In this document: positions 27,223 through 36,428 of the stretch, piece after piece
Layout of the letters: each line of letters starts with the position of its first letter
Position numbering within the stretch: position 1 is the stretch's first letter
Assembly: GCA_964517465.1 (NCBI GenBank)
Contig: CAZFEK010000003.1
Coordinates: 1-64,000, forward strand
Direction: 5' to 3'
From: JACPUX01 sp964517465
Lineage (GTDB): Bacteria; Pseudomonadota; Gammaproteobacteria; Burkholderiales; Casimicrobiaceae
DNA: 64,000 bases
The notes under the pieces: model-generated
What the model saw: the letters and a program-made list of their open reading frames with translations, nothing else
The model's database searches: none
Told to the model about the DNA's origin: nothing
Translations under genes and position numbers: made by a program

Positions 27223-28149
27223 TTACGCCGCCGGCTTCTTCGCCGCCAGGGCGCGAGCAACCCTTGACTGGCTTGGGCGGCCAAGGAACTCGCAGATGTA
27301 CTGCCCCGCGTCGCAAAGGCGATCGAGGTTGATGCCCGTGGTGATGCCCAGCCCATGCATCAGGTAGACCAAATCCTCCGTCGCCAGGTTGCCCGTAGCG
27401 CCCAGGGCGTAGGGGCAGCCGCCCAATCCGGCGACCGAGCTATCGAAACTGGTGATGCCCAGTTGCAGCGCGGCATAGACATTGGCAATCGCCTGCCCAT
27501 AGGTGTCATGAAAGTGCCCGGCCAGTCGCTCGGGTGGCAAGCTCCGCAAAAGATGCTCGAACAAGGCCCGCACTTGCCCGGCAGTACCCGCGCCTATCGT
27601 GTCGCCAAGAGAGATCTCGCGACAGCCCAGTGCCAGCAGTGTTTCGGCGACCGGCATGACTTGTTCGGGCCGGATGCGCCCCTCGTAGGGGCAGGCAATC
27701 ACGCAAGAGATGTAGCCGCGCACCGGCAGTTGCGCCGCTTTCGCCGCCTCGGTGACGGGCCGGGCACGCTCCAAGCTCTGGGCGATCGAACAGTTGATAT
27801 TCTTTTGCGAAAAGCTCTCCGAGGCGGCGACGAAAACCGCGACTTCGTCCACACCTGCGGCCAATGCCGCTTCGAACCCTTTCAGATTGGGCGCGAGCGC
27901 CGCATAACGCAAACCGCTGCGGCGCGGAACGCCACCCATTACCTCGGCGGCGTCGCCCATTTGCGGCACCCATTTAGGGGAAACGAAACTGGTCGCCTCG
28001 ATGCTACGGCAACCCGCATCGGCCAGACGGCGTATGAGTTCAACTTTGATTTCGGTCGGCACGAGTGCCTTCTCGTTCTGCAGACCATCCCGCGGACCGA
28101 CTTCCGTGATGGCCACCCCCTTTGGCCAGTTTCCAAGGTTGCGGCTCAT
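27223..28149 (-). CDS. mvaB: Hydroxymethylglutaryl-CoA lyase
   Basis: A 308-residue TIM-barrel lyase that splits 3-hydroxy-3-methylglutaryl-CoA into acetyl-CoA and acetoacetate, the last step of leucine breakdown. Motifs are VGPRDGLQNE (catalytic Asp/Arg loop), the metal-binding HFHDTYGQA and the active-site Cys loop GLGGCPYALGATGN, which is close to the consensus. It is the final gene of the leucine operon and overlaps the mccA stop by ATGA. The name liuE is also used for this gene. Confidence 0.95.
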   Translation of the reverse strand: MSRNLGNWPKGVAITEVGPRDGLQNEKALVPTEIKVELIRRLADAGCRSIEATSFVSPKWVPQMGDAAEVMGGVPRRSGLRYAALAPNLKGFEAALAAGVDEVAVFVAASESFSQKNINCSIAQSLERARPVTEAAKAAQLPVRGYISCVIACPYEGRIRPEQVMPVAETLLALGCREISLGDTIGAGTAGQVRALFEHLLRSLPPERLAGHFHDTYGQAIANVYAALQLGITSFDSSVAGLGGCPYALGATGNLATEDLVYLMHGLGITTGINLDRLCDAGQYICEFLGRPSQSRVARALAAKKPAA

Positions 28150-30149
28150 GTCACTTCCTCGGGGGCGATTTCGATCAACTCGGCGCCGTCCTTGACCGGA
28201 TCACCCGGCCCAAACGCAATGCGCACAACCCTGCCGGCGCCTGGCGCAAGGATGGTGTGCTCCATTTTCATCGCTTCCATGACCAAAAGCGGCTGCCCGG
28301 CGCGAACGATCTCGCCCTCCTTGACCAAAACGCCAATCACCGTGCCGGACATCGGCGCGGCGAGGTGTCCGCCGCCGCCACCGCTTTCTCCGGCATGCGC
28401 CAGGGCATCGAGGTGCCGGAACTTCCACACCCGCCCATTGCGATAAACGATGCGATCCTCGCCGCTAGCAACGCAATGGCACAGGAATTCATCACCGTCC
28501 AGGTTGATGCGCAGCCCCTCGCCCTCCGCCTTGACGCTGGCCTTGAACGAGCCCTGGGGCAAATCGAGTAGGTAGGCCAGACCCCGAAAGTGCACGGTAA
28601 TCGCCAGCGCCTTGCCCTGAAACTCGAACTGGAAAATGCGGTGGTTGTCGCTATTGAGCCACCAGCCGTCAGCGGCAAACCAAGGCGAATTGGGTTCGCT
28701 GGATCTGCTGGCGACGCGCTGTGCGGCTTGGCGGGCCGCTTCGAGCTCGGCGAGGGCCAGCGCGGCCAAAACGTCCGCGCTTGGCATCTGCCCCTTGGGC
28801 AACAAATCGGCAGCATGCTGGGCAATGAACCCCGTGTCGAGCTGGGCGCCGGCAAAGGCCGGATGGGTGGCCAGACGATGCAGGAATTCGAGATTGGTCG
28901 CCACACCCACGACTTGGTATTGCGCCAGTGCTTGCGCGAGTCGCCTGAGCGCCTGTTGCCGATCCTCCCCATGGACGATGAGCTTGGCGATCATGGGATC
29001 ATAGTGCGGGCTGATTTCGTCGCCTTCGCGCACTCCGGTATCGACCCGAAGCGTGGAATTCTCTTGCGGTGCGCGCAGGTGCGAAATGCGCCCGATCGAA
29101 GGCAGGAAGTTCTTGTCCGGGTCCTCGGCATAGACCCGCGCCTCCAAGGCATGACCCCTGAGACGAAGCTCGTCTTGCAAAAGCGGCAGCCGTTCTCCGT
29201 CAGCAACGCGCAGCTGCCACTCCACCAGATCGAGACCGGTGATCATTTCCGTCACCGGATGCTCGACTTGGAGCCGGGTATTCATTTCCATGAAATAGAA
29301 GGTGCCGCTCTGTTCAGCGATGAACTCCACGGTGCCCGCGCCCACGTAGCCGATGGCCTGAGCCGCCGCCACCGCGGCGCTGCCCATCTGCGCCCGCCTC
29401 TCAGTCGTCATGCCTGGAGCAGGCGCCTCTTCCAGCACTTTTTGGTGGCGGCGCTGCACCGAACAGTCGCGCTCGAAGAGATACACGGCATTGCCCAAGG
29501 TGTCGGCAAAGACCTGGATTTCGATGTGCCTGGGCGCGGTGAGGTATTTTTCGATCAGCACCCGATCGTCGGCAAACGCATTTTTCGCTTCACGTCGCGC
29601 CGAAGCCAGCGCAGCGAGGAAATCGGCGCGCTGCTCGACCACGCGCATGCCCTTGCCACCGCCTCCGGCGGTAGCCTTGATCAGCACGGGATAAGCGATG
29701 GCATCCGCCTGAGCAAGAAGCAAGGCGTCGTTCTGATCTTCTCCGTGGTAACCCGGCACCAGCGGCACCGAAGCGGCGGCCATCAGACGCTTGGACTCGC
29801 TCTTGGAGCCCATGGCGCGGATCGCCGCCGGCGGCGGGCCGATAAAGACGAGCCCGGCTTCGGCGCAGGCTTGCGCGAATTGTTCGTTCTCGGAAAGAAA
29901 GCCATACCCGGGGTGCACCGCTTGGGCGCCGCTGCGCTTGGCGATTTCGATGATCCGTTCGCCCCGCAAATAACTCTCCCGAGGCGGCGCGGGGCCAAGC
30001 AAATAGGCTTCGTCGCAGGCTTCGACGTGCAGCGCGCCGCGGTCTGCTTCGGAATAAACGGCGACGGTGCGAATACCCAGGCGGCGGGCGGTGCGTGCCA
30101 CGCGACAGGCGATTTCCCCCCGATTGGCGATCAGGATCTTTTCAAACAT
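28146..30149 (-). CDS. mccA: Methylcrotonyl-CoA carboxylase, biotin-carrying alpha subunit
   Basis: A 667-residue biotin-dependent carboxylase subunit: biotin carboxylase domain (about 1-445, starting with MFEKILIANRGEIACR and including GGGGKGM), a linker/BT domain, and a C-terminal biotinyl domain with the modified lysine about position 628 in VMEAMKMEHT. With MccB it carboxylates 3-methylcrotonyl-CoA in leucine catabolism. The ATG at 30149 is preferred to an adjacent upstream TTG. Propionyl-CoA or geranyl-CoA carboxylase alpha subunits are similar, but the neighbouring isovaleryl-CoA dehydrogenase and HMG-CoA lyase fix the pathway. The name liuD is also used. Confidence 0.93.
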   Translation of the reverse strand: MFEKILIANRGEIACRVARTARRLGIRTVAVYSEADRGALHVEACDEAYLLGPAPPRESYLRGERIIEIAKRSGAQAVHPGYGFLSENEQFAQACAEAGLVFIGPPPAAIRAMGSKSESKRLMAAASVPLVPGYHGEDQNDALLLAQADAIAYPVLIKATAGGGGKGMRVVEQRADFLAALASARREAKNAFADDRVLIEKYLTAPRHIEIQVFADTLGNAVYLFERDCSVQRRHQKVLEEAPAPGMTTERRAQMGSAAVAAAQAIGYVGAGTVEFIAEQSGTFYFMEMNTRLQVEHPVTEMITGLDLVEWQLRVADGERLPLLQDELRLRGHALEARVYAEDPDKNFLPSIGRISHLRAPQENSTLRVDTGVREGDEISPHYDPMIAKLIVHGEDRQQALRRLAQALAQYQVVGVATNLEFLHRLATHPAFAGAQLDTGFIAQHAADLLPKGQMPSADVLAALALAELEAARQAAQRVASRSSEPNSPWFAADGWWLNSDNHRIFQFEFQGKALAITVHFRGLAYLLDLPQGSFKASVKAEGEGLRINLDGDEFLCHCVASGEDRIVYRNGRVWKFRHLDALAHAGESGGGGGHLAAPMSGTVIGVLVKEGEIVRAGQPLLVMEAMKMEHTILAPGAGRVVRIAFGPGDPVKDGAELIEIAPEEVT

Positions 30150-30242
30150 CAAATTTTTCCCCTATCGATATCGAGAGCGGATCGAACGCGACCGCGGCTG
30201 CTGTAATCTCGGTTCCCGGTTTGAACATCCGCCGTCATCACC

Positions 30243-31052
30243 CTATTCGTGCTTTGCCGCCCAACCTGGCTTGCGCTTGGCGAGGAAGGCCCCCACGCCT
30301 TCGCGGCCTTCGTCGGAAGCGCGCTGGTCGGCGATGCGCCGTGCCGTGTCGGCGATCAAGTCATCGCGAACTTGGCGGTGGGCCACGGCGCGTATCAGAT
30401 CCTTGGCTGCGGCTTGAGCCGTCGGGCCGCATTCGTGCACGCGGGCATAGATTTCGATCACTCTCTCATCCAGGCGCTCCGGCGGCACCAAATCGTGCAC
30501 CAGGCCGATGCGAAAAGCCTCGGCTGCGCTCAGTCGTTCGGCCGTGAGAAAGTAGCGTCGCGCCTGGCGAGCGCCTATGGCTTCGATGACATAGGGGCTG
30601 ATCGTCGCCGGAATGATGCCCAGCTTGGTTTCGGTTAGGGCAAAACTCGCGTCGGTGCTGGCGATGGCGATGTCGCAGCAGGCGACGAGGCCGACCCCGC
30701 CGCCGAAAGCCGGTCCGTGCACTCTTGCGATTGTGGGCTTCTTCAGCCGATTCAGCGTCGCCAGCATATTGGCCAGACCCATGGCATCGGCGTAATTCTC
30801 TTCGTAGCTATAGCCGGCCATTTTGCGCATCCAGTTGAGATCGGCCCCAGCACAAAAACTCTTGCCCTCTCCCATGAGCACCACAGCCCTCACTTCGGCG
30901 CGCGTCTCGAGCGACATGAGCGCTTCGGTGAGATCTTCGATCAAGGTCTCGTTGAAGGCGTTGTGGAGCTCCGGCCGATTGAGCGCAATCACGCCGATGC
31001 CGTGGTTGATGTTGAGTTTCAGGGTGGTAAATTGCGGCAAAGGGGCGCTCAT
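30243..31052 (-). CDS. liuC: Enoyl-CoA hydratase family: probable 3-methylglutaconyl-CoA hydratase
   Basis: A 269-residue crotonase-fold enzyme. The oxyanion-hole segments SFCAGADLNWM and HGPAFGGGVGL are clear, followed by FALTETKLGIIPATISPYV, which is typical of the LiuC/AtuE methylglutaconyl-CoA hydratase subgroup. It should hydrate 3-methylglutaconyl-CoA to HMG-CoA between the carboxylase and the lyase steps. The ATG at 31052 lies two bases after the mccB stop; sequence further upstream belongs to another frame of mccB. Gap to mccA is 93 bases. Confidence 0.9.
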   Translation of the reverse strand: MSAPLPQFTTLKLNINHGIGVIALNRPELHNAFNETLIEDLTEALMSLETRAEVRAVVLMGEGKSFCAGADLNWMRKMAGYSYEENYADAMGLANMLATLNRLKKPTIARVHGPAFGGGVGLVACCDIAIASTDASFALTETKLGIIPATISPYVIEAIGARQARRYFLTAERLSAAEAFRIGLVHDLVPPERLDERVIEIYARVHECGPTAQAAAKDLIRAVAHRQVRDDLIADTARRIADQRASDEGREGVGAFLAKRKPGWAAKHE

Positions 31053-31054
31053 GA

Positions 31055-32668
31055 TCACATCCTGAAGACGCCGAAGCGGGTTTCTTCCATGGGTTTGTTG
31101 AGCGAGGCCGAAATCGCCAAGCCCAGCACGCGGCGAGTGTCTGCGGGATCGATGATGCCATCGTCCCAAAGTCGCGCGCTCGCATAATAGGGATGCCCTT
31201 CGCGTTCGTACTTGGCCCGGATGGGCGCTTTGAACGCCTCCTCTTCTTCGACAGACCAAATGCCGCCTTTGGCTTCGATGGCATCGCGCTTGACGCGCGC
31301 CAGCACCATCGCCGCCTGCTCGCCGCCCATCACGGAAATGCGCGCGTTGGGCCACATCCACAAGAAGCGCGGATTGAAGGCCCGCCCGCACATGCCGTAG
31401 TTGCCGGCGCCGTAGCTGCCGCCGGTGATCACGGTGAACTTCGGCACTTTGGCGCAAGACACCGCAGTGACCATCTTGGCGCCATCTTTCGCAATGCCGC
31501 CGGCTTCGTATTTCTTTCCCACCATGAAGCCGGTGACGTTCTGCAAAAAAATCAGCGGGATGTTGCGCTGGCTGCACAGTTCGATGAAATGCGCCCCCTT
31601 CTGCGCCGATTCGGAAAAGAGGATGCCGTTGTTGGCGACGATACCTACCGGATAGCCCCAGAGAAAGGCAAAGCCGCAGACCAGGGTGGTGCCATACCGG
31701 CTCTTGAATTCGTCGAACTCCGACCCATCAACCAGACGGGCGATGATTTCGCGCACGTCGTATTGTTTCTTGCTGTCGGCAGGCACGATGCCGTAGATCT
31801 CTTCGACATCGTAGAGCGGATCACGCGAGTCGCGGACTTCGATGCTAACCCTCTTCGGGCGGTTGAGGTTGGCCACCGCTCGCCTCGCCAGCGCCAAGGC
31901 ATGGGCGTCGTTTAAGGCGAAGTGATCGGACACACCCGAGATGCGGGTGTGCACATCGGCGCCGCCCAATTCCTCCGCGGTCACCACCTCGCCCGTGGCG
32001 GCGCGCACCAGGGGCGGCCCACCCAGAAAAATCGTGCCTTGCTCTTTGACGATGATCGATTCGTCGGACATCGCGGGTATGTAGGCGCCGCCCGCCGTGC
32101 ACGAACCCATCACTACCGAAACCTGAGGGATACCCAGGGCCGACATGTTGGCTTGATTGTAGAAAATGCGCCCGAAGTGATCGCGATCGGGGAAGACTTC
32201 GTCTTGCGTTGGAAGGTTGGCGCCGCCCGAATCGACCAGGTAGATGCAAGGCAAATGATTCTGCTGCGCGATTTCCTGGGCCCGCAGATGCTTTTTGACC
32301 GTCATGGGCAAATAAGAACCGCCTTTTACCGTGGCATCGTTGGCAACGATAACGCACTCGCGCCCGGAAACCCGACCGATGCCGGTAACGATGCCGGCGC
32401 CCGCGATCATCTCGCCGTACATTCCAAAAGCAGCAAGCTGGGAAAATTCCAAGAAAGGCGAACCCGGATCGAGCAAAGTGCGGATACGGTCGCGTGGCAG
32501 CAGCTTGCCGCGGGCAGTGTGTTTCTCCCTTGCCGCAGTTCCCCCGCCCAGCATGATCTCCTCGACCCGCAAACGCAAATCCGCTGCCTGCTCTTTCATG
32601 GCTGCGGCGTTCTGGCGATAGGAATCGTCTCGCGGATTGACTGCGCTTTGCAGGATGCCCATTTCCAT
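31055..32668 (-). CDS. mccB: Methylcrotonyl-CoA carboxylase, carboxyltransferase beta subunit
   Basis: A 537-residue carboxyltransferase of the crotonase superfamily that moves CO2 from biotin on MccA to 3-methylcrotonyl-CoA. Its N half has ARGKLLPRDRI and LVDSGGANLP with FGRIFYNQANMSA; the C half has NNGILFSESAQKGAHFIELC and GGSYGAGNYGMCGRAF, all typical of MccB. Length is normal. The stop and the liuC start are separated by two bases, so the genes are co-translated. The name liuB is also used. Confidence 0.94.
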   Translation of the reverse strand: MEMGILQSAVNPRDDSYRQNAAAMKEQAADLRLRVEEIMLGGGTAAREKHTARGKLLPRDRIRTLLDPGSPFLEFSQLAAFGMYGEMIAGAGIVTGIGRVSGRECVIVANDATVKGGSYLPMTVKKHLRAQEIAQQNHLPCIYLVDSGGANLPTQDEVFPDRDHFGRIFYNQANMSALGIPQVSVVMGSCTAGGAYIPAMSDESIIVKEQGTIFLGGPPLVRAATGEVVTAEELGGADVHTRISGVSDHFALNDAHALALARRAVANLNRPKRVSIEVRDSRDPLYDVEEIYGIVPADSKKQYDVREIIARLVDGSEFDEFKSRYGTTLVCGFAFLWGYPVGIVANNGILFSESAQKGAHFIELCSQRNIPLIFLQNVTGFMVGKKYEAGGIAKDGAKMVTAVSCAKVPKFTVITGGSYGAGNYGMCGRAFNPRFLWMWPNARISVMGGEQAAMVLARVKRDAIEAKGGIWSVEEEEAFKAPIRAKYEREGHPYYASARLWDDGIIDPADTRRVLGLAISASLNKPMEETRFGVFRM

Positions 32669-32693
32669 TCACTCCCCGAATCGTGGCGGCCGA

Positions 32694-33299
32694 TCAAAAC
32701 CCGCCGGTCTTCAACCAATAGTCCAGTTGCGGCAAACGATCATGACCCCAGAAGGGTTCGTCGCCAACGAACATAAAAGGCGCCCCAAAGACTCCGCGGC
32801 GCAGCGCCTCTTCGTTATTGGCGCGAAGCGCATCTTTGATTTCAGGACCCGCGCTCTGCAACATGAGCGCCGGGGCATCCAGCCCGCCCAGGCCATTGAC
32901 GATGGAACGCAATACCTCGGGTTCATTGATGCCGCGGTTCTCGACGAAAAAAGCGCCAAACACCGCGCGGACGATTTCGCCCACTCGCTTCGGCGCGGCT
33001 TTTTGCCCCGCGAGCACCAAGCGGGCGGCGTTTTGCGTGGCGATGGGAAAAGGATCGGGCAGATGGTAGGGAATGCCGGCAAAACGCGCCGAGCGCGCGA
33101 AATCGCGCACCGAGTAGGGGCCTTTGACGGAGTATTCGGTCAACGGCGCACTGCCCACGGCCTTAAAGACTACGCCAAGCAGCATAGGACGCCAGAACAC
33201 CTCCCGGCCGTGGGCGCCCGCCAAGTCCTCGATACGCATCGCCGCGAGGTAAGCGTAGGGCGAAGAAAAGTCGAAAAAAAACTCCACCGGTTCCGCCAC
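32694..33299 (-). CDS. 2-hydroxychromene-2-carboxylate isomerase-like DsbA-fold protein
   Basis: A 201-residue thioredoxin-fold protein of the HCCA isomerase / kappa-class glutathione transferase group. The N-terminal FFFDFSSPYAYLA is the family glutathione-binding start (Ser as likely active residue), and GVFGAPFMFVGDEPFWGHDRL is the conserved cis-Pro and C-terminal signature. Family members isomerise cis/trans aromatic acids in naphthalene breakdown using glutathione. No aromatic pathway is visible here; the gene sits in the leucine operon between mccB and a methyltransferase (gaps 25 and 10 bases), so its substrate is unknown. Confidence 0.85.
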   Translation of the reverse strand: MAEPVEFFFDFSSPYAYLAAMRIEDLAGAHGREVFWRPMLLGVVFKAVGSAPLTEYSVKGPYSVRDFARSARFAGIPYHLPDPFPIATQNAARLVLAGQKAAPKRVGEIVRAVFGAFFVENRGINEPEVLRSIVNGLGGLDAPALMLQSAGPEIKDALRANNEEALRRGVFGAPFMFVGDEPFWGHDRLPQLDYWLKTGGF

Positions 33300-33309
33300 G
33301 ATTCCCCTT

Positions 33310-34071
33310 CTAATTCAATGCCCCGAAAAATACGCGGGTATCGTACACCATGGCCACCTGCCCATCGATGGCATGGCTGGCGTGCAGATCGCACAGCGCT
33401 TTGAGCATAGGTTCGCGCCGCGGATCACCCGCCGGCGGGGTGTAGGAAGACGACAGGAGCCGCGCCTCCAATCCTTGATAATCGAAGGTCTGCACGTACG
33501 GGCAAACGAAGTCCTGGTAGCCTCCAGGCCCAAAAAAGGCCGTCAGGCGCGCGGCATCGATGTTGCGATGATTGACCTCGCGGTAATCGGTGCCATGTCG
33601 AAGCAGGAGTGCTTCATAGCCGATCAGAAATGGCGTGGTGTCGGTCTGACGATCGTTCCAAATCAATACCACCGCACCCTCTGGCTTGAGTATGCGCCGG
33701 AATTCAGCGCGCGCGGGCTCGGGCCGGAACCAATGAAAAGCCTGGGCAGCCAAGACCACATCGACGCTGGAGGACTCGAGACCCGTCGCCTCCGCACTGC
33801 CATCCTGCGCGCGATAAAGTCCGCCAGAACCGGCCAGATGCCGCAACCCGGCCTCGCGCATGGGCTGATTGGGTTCTATGCCGATGACCGGATGGCCGTG
33901 GCGAACGAAAAGTTCGGCCGAGAGGCCCGTGCCGGCGCCGATGTCGGCGATCAGGTTTTCCGGCCGCACCGCCCCGGCCGCGATGAGCCGCAAGTAAACT
34001 TCGTCCGGGTAACCAGGCCGGGCACGGACGTAAGCGGCGACTCGGTCGGAAAAGCGGGCGCCGGCTTCCAT
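33310..34071 (-). CDS. Class I SAM-dependent methyltransferase
   Basis: A 253-residue methyltransferase of the Methyltransf_11/25 type. Motif I IADIGAGTGLSAELF binds S-adenosylmethionine, followed by the acidic GIEPNQPM loop, and later VLAAQAFHWF and RILKPEGAVVLIW. The AQAFHWF segment is common in small-molecule methyltransferases of unassigned function (trans-aconitate methyltransferase-like). It starts one base after the acyl-CoA dehydrogenase stop and ends 10 bases before the isomerase-like gene, so it is firmly in the operon. Substrate unknown. Confidence 0.85.
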   Translation of the reverse strand: MEAGARFSDRVAAYVRARPGYPDEVYLRLIAAGAVRPENLIADIGAGTGLSAELFVRHGHPVIGIEPNQPMREAGLRHLAGSGGLYRAQDGSAEATGLESSSVDVVLAAQAFHWFRPEPARAEFRRILKPEGAVVLIWNDRQTDTTPFLIGYEALLLRHGTDYREVNHRNIDAARLTAFFGPGGYQDFVCPYVQTFDYQGLEARLLSSSYTPPAGDPRREPMLKALCDLHASHAIDGQVAMVYDTRVFFGALN

Positions 34072-34072
34072 T

Positions 34073-35206
34073 TCAAGCCGCCAGGGAACGCCCGATCACC
34101 AGCCGCTGGATGTCGCTAGTGCCTTCATAGATCTGGCACACGCGCACGTCGCGGTAGATGCGTTCGACCGGAAAGTCGGTGACGTAGCCGTAGCCGCCGT
34201 GGATCTGGATGGCGTCCGAGCAGACCCGCTCGGCCATTTCCGAGGCGAAGAGTTTGGCCATGCAGGCTTCTCGCAGGCAAGGCTCGCCAGCATCGCGCAA
34301 GCTCGCTGCATGCCAAACCAATTGCCGCGCGGCTTCGATTTGCGTCGCCATGTCAGCCAAGCGGAAGTTGACCGCCTGATGCTCGACGATGGGCTTGCCA
34401 AAGCTCTGGCGCTCCTGCGCATAGGCCAAGGCCGCCTCGAAGGCCGAGCGGGCCATGCCCACCGATTGAGCGGCGATGCCGATGCGGCCGGCTTCGAGAT
34501 TGGCCAGGGCGATGCGATAGCCTTCGCCTTCTGCCCCCAGCAAGTTCACCGCCGGCACGCGGCAATTATCGAATACGATTTGTGCCGTGTCGGAAGCGCG
34601 CTGGCCGAGTTTTTCCTCGACTCGGGCGACGACATAACCCGGCGTGGCGGTTGGCACGATGAAGGCCGAAATGCCCCGCTTGCCTGCTTTCTTGTCGGTG
34701 ACGGCAAAAACGATGGCGGTGTCCGCGTGTTTTCCGGTCGTGATGAATTGCTTCACTCCGTTCAAAACGTAAGTGTCGCCCTGGCGTTCGGCGCGGGTGT
34801 TGATGGCGCCTGCATCCGAACCCACATGAGGTTCGGTGAGACAAAAACACCCGAGCTTCTCGCCGCAAGCCAGCGGCACGAGATACTCCTTTTTCTGCGC
34901 TTCGTTGCCGAAGGCGTGGAGCGGACCGCACACGACCGAGTTCTGTACGCTGACGATGGTCGAGGTGGCGCCGTCTCCCGCGGCGATTTCTTCGAGGGCG
35001 AGAGCCAGCGAGAGGTAATCCAAACCTGCGCCGCCGTATGCTTCCGGGACCGCCATGCCCAGTGCGCCCAGGCTGCCCAGTTCCCGCAACGCTTGGCGAG
35101 GAAAGAGGTGTTCCCTATCCCACGCGGCCGCGTTCGGCGCGAGCTGGTCGCGGGCGAACGCGCGCAGGGTATCGCGGATCATGCGCTGCTGTTCGTTGAG
35201 GATCAT
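34073..35206 (-). CDS. Acyl-CoA dehydrogenase (short-chain/butyryl-type)
   Basis: A 377-residue flavoprotein that oxidises acyl-CoA to trans-2-enoyl-CoA with electrons passed to ETF. It has the N-terminal helix start MILNEQQRMIRDTLR, the FAD/substrate signature CLTEPHVGSDA and the C-terminal catalytic base in YEGTSDIQRLVIGR, i.e. Glu at the short-chain (SCAD) position. This separates it from the isovaleryl-CoA dehydrogenase in the same operon, whose Glu is elsewhere. The ATG at 35206 gives a standard N-terminus and lies 17 bases after the thiolase stop. Likely substrates are butyryl-CoA or 2-methyl branched acyl-CoA. Confidence 0.9.
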   Translation of the reverse strand: MILNEQQRMIRDTLRAFARDQLAPNAAAWDREHLFPRQALRELGSLGALGMAVPEAYGGAGLDYLSLALALEEIAAGDGATSTIVSVQNSVVCGPLHAFGNEAQKKEYLVPLACGEKLGCFCLTEPHVGSDAGAINTRAERQGDTYVLNGVKQFITTGKHADTAIVFAVTDKKAGKRGISAFIVPTATPGYVVARVEEKLGQRASDTAQIVFDNCRVPAVNLLGAEGEGYRIALANLEAGRIGIAAQSVGMARSAFEAALAYAQERQSFGKPIVEHQAVNFRLADMATQIEAARQLVWHAASLRDAGEPCLREACMAKLFASEMAERVCSDAIQIHGGYGYVTDFPVERIYRDVRVCQIYEGTSDIQRLVIGRSLAA

Positions 35207-35223
35207 GGCCTGGCCGCTCGCAT

Positions 35224-36405
35224 TTAGACGAGTTCGATGGCCATCGCGGTGGCCTCGCCGCCGCCGATACAAAGCGAGGCCACGCCGCGTTTTCCGCCGC
35301 GGGCGCGCAAGGCGCCGATCAGGGTGACCAGAATGCGCGCGCCGCTGGCACCTATTGGGTGGCCCAGGGCGCAGGCACCGCCGTGTACGTTTACTTTGGC
35401 GTGGGGCAGATCCAGCTCGCGCATCGCCGCCATGGCCACTACCGCGAAGGCCTCGTTGATTTCGTAGAGATCGACGTCTTTTGGCATCCAGCCGGTCTTA
35501 GCGAAGAGCTTCTTCATGGCCCCCACGGGCGCGGTTGTAAACCAAGCCGGCTCCTGGGCGTGCGTGGCATGACCGATGACCACGGCAAGCGGTTTCAAGC
35601 CCCGGCGCTCGGCGGTCGAGCGGCGCATCAGCACCAAGGCCGCCGCACCGTCGGAGATCGAGCTGGCATTAGCCGCCGTCACGGTGCCGTCATTTTTGAA
35701 AGCCGGTTTCAGCGTGGGAATTTTTTCCGGACTCGCCTTGGGCGGCTGTTCGTCGCTGGCGATCTCGATTTCCCCTTTGCGTGACGCCACTTTGACCGGG
35801 GCGATCTCCCAGGCGAAAGCGCCGCTCTTTTGCGCCTCCAAGGCACGCGACAAGGAAGCGAGGGCAAAAGCATCTTGCTCCTCACGGCTGAAGCTGTAAT
35901 GGCTCGCGCACAGCTCCGCGAAGGTGCCCATGAGCTTGCCCTTTTCGTAGGCGTCCTCCAATCCATCGAAGAACATGTGGTCGATCACGGCGCCGTGTCC
36001 CATGCGCATGCCGGCCCTCGCTTTGGGCAAGAGATAGGGCGCGTTGCTCATGCTTTCCATGCCGCCGGCGACGAGCGCTTCCGCACTTCCTGCAATCAGG
36101 ATGTCATGCGCCAGCATAGCGGCTTTCATGGCCGAACCGCACATCTTGTTCACTGTGGTGCATCCGGCGGCTAGCGGGAGCCCTGCGCCCAAGGCCGCCT
36201 GGCGGGCGGGCGCCTGGCCCTGGCCGGCGGGCAGCACACAGCCCATGATGAGCTCGTCGACCGCCTCGGGTCTGATGCCGGCACGCTCAACCGCGGCACG
36301 GATGGCGGTCGCTCCCAAGTCGGCGGCAGTGACCTGGGCGAAATCGCCCAGCAGTCCGCCCATGGGCGTGCGGGCGGCGGATACGATGACGATAGGATCA
36401 TTCAT
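35224..36405 (-). CDS. Acetyl-CoA acetyltransferase (thiolase)
   Basis: A 393-residue thiolase. The acyl-accepting Cys lies in TVNKMCGSAMKAAM near residue 89, and the C-terminal acid-base residues in GGACALGHPIGASGARI and SLCIGGGEATA are intact. It should interconvert acetoacetyl-CoA and two acetyl-CoA (biosynthetic PhaA/AtoB type), or cleave short 3-ketoacyl-CoA. In this operon it would finish acetoacetate use after HMG-CoA lyase. A start at the ATG 36405 fits the family N-terminus (DPIVIVSAARTPMGG). Confidence 0.92.
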   Translation of the reverse strand: MNDPIVIVSAARTPMGGLLGDFAQVTAADLGATAIRAAVERAGIRPEAVDELIMGCVLPAGQGQAPARQAALGAGLPLAAGCTTVNKMCGSAMKAAMLAHDILIAGSAEALVAGGMESMSNAPYLLPKARAGMRMGHGAVIDHMFFDGLEDAYEKGKLMGTFAELCASHYSFSREEQDAFALASLSRALEAQKSGAFAWEIAPVKVASRKGEIEIASDEQPPKASPEKIPTLKPAFKNDGTVTAANASSISDGAAALVLMRRSTAERRGLKPLAVVIGHATHAQEPAWFTTAPVGAMKKLFAKTGWMPKDVDLYEINEAFAVVAMAAMRELDLPHAKVNVHGGACALGHPIGASGARILVTLIGALRARGGKRGVASLCIGGGEATAMAIELV

Positions 36406-36428
36406 GGCGACTCCGGTACGGTGGATGA

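Noticed and set aside
28590..30206. A 538-residue plus-strand open frame.
   Set aside because: It is antisense to the methylcrotonyl-CoA carboxylase alpha subunit and has no recognisable domain.
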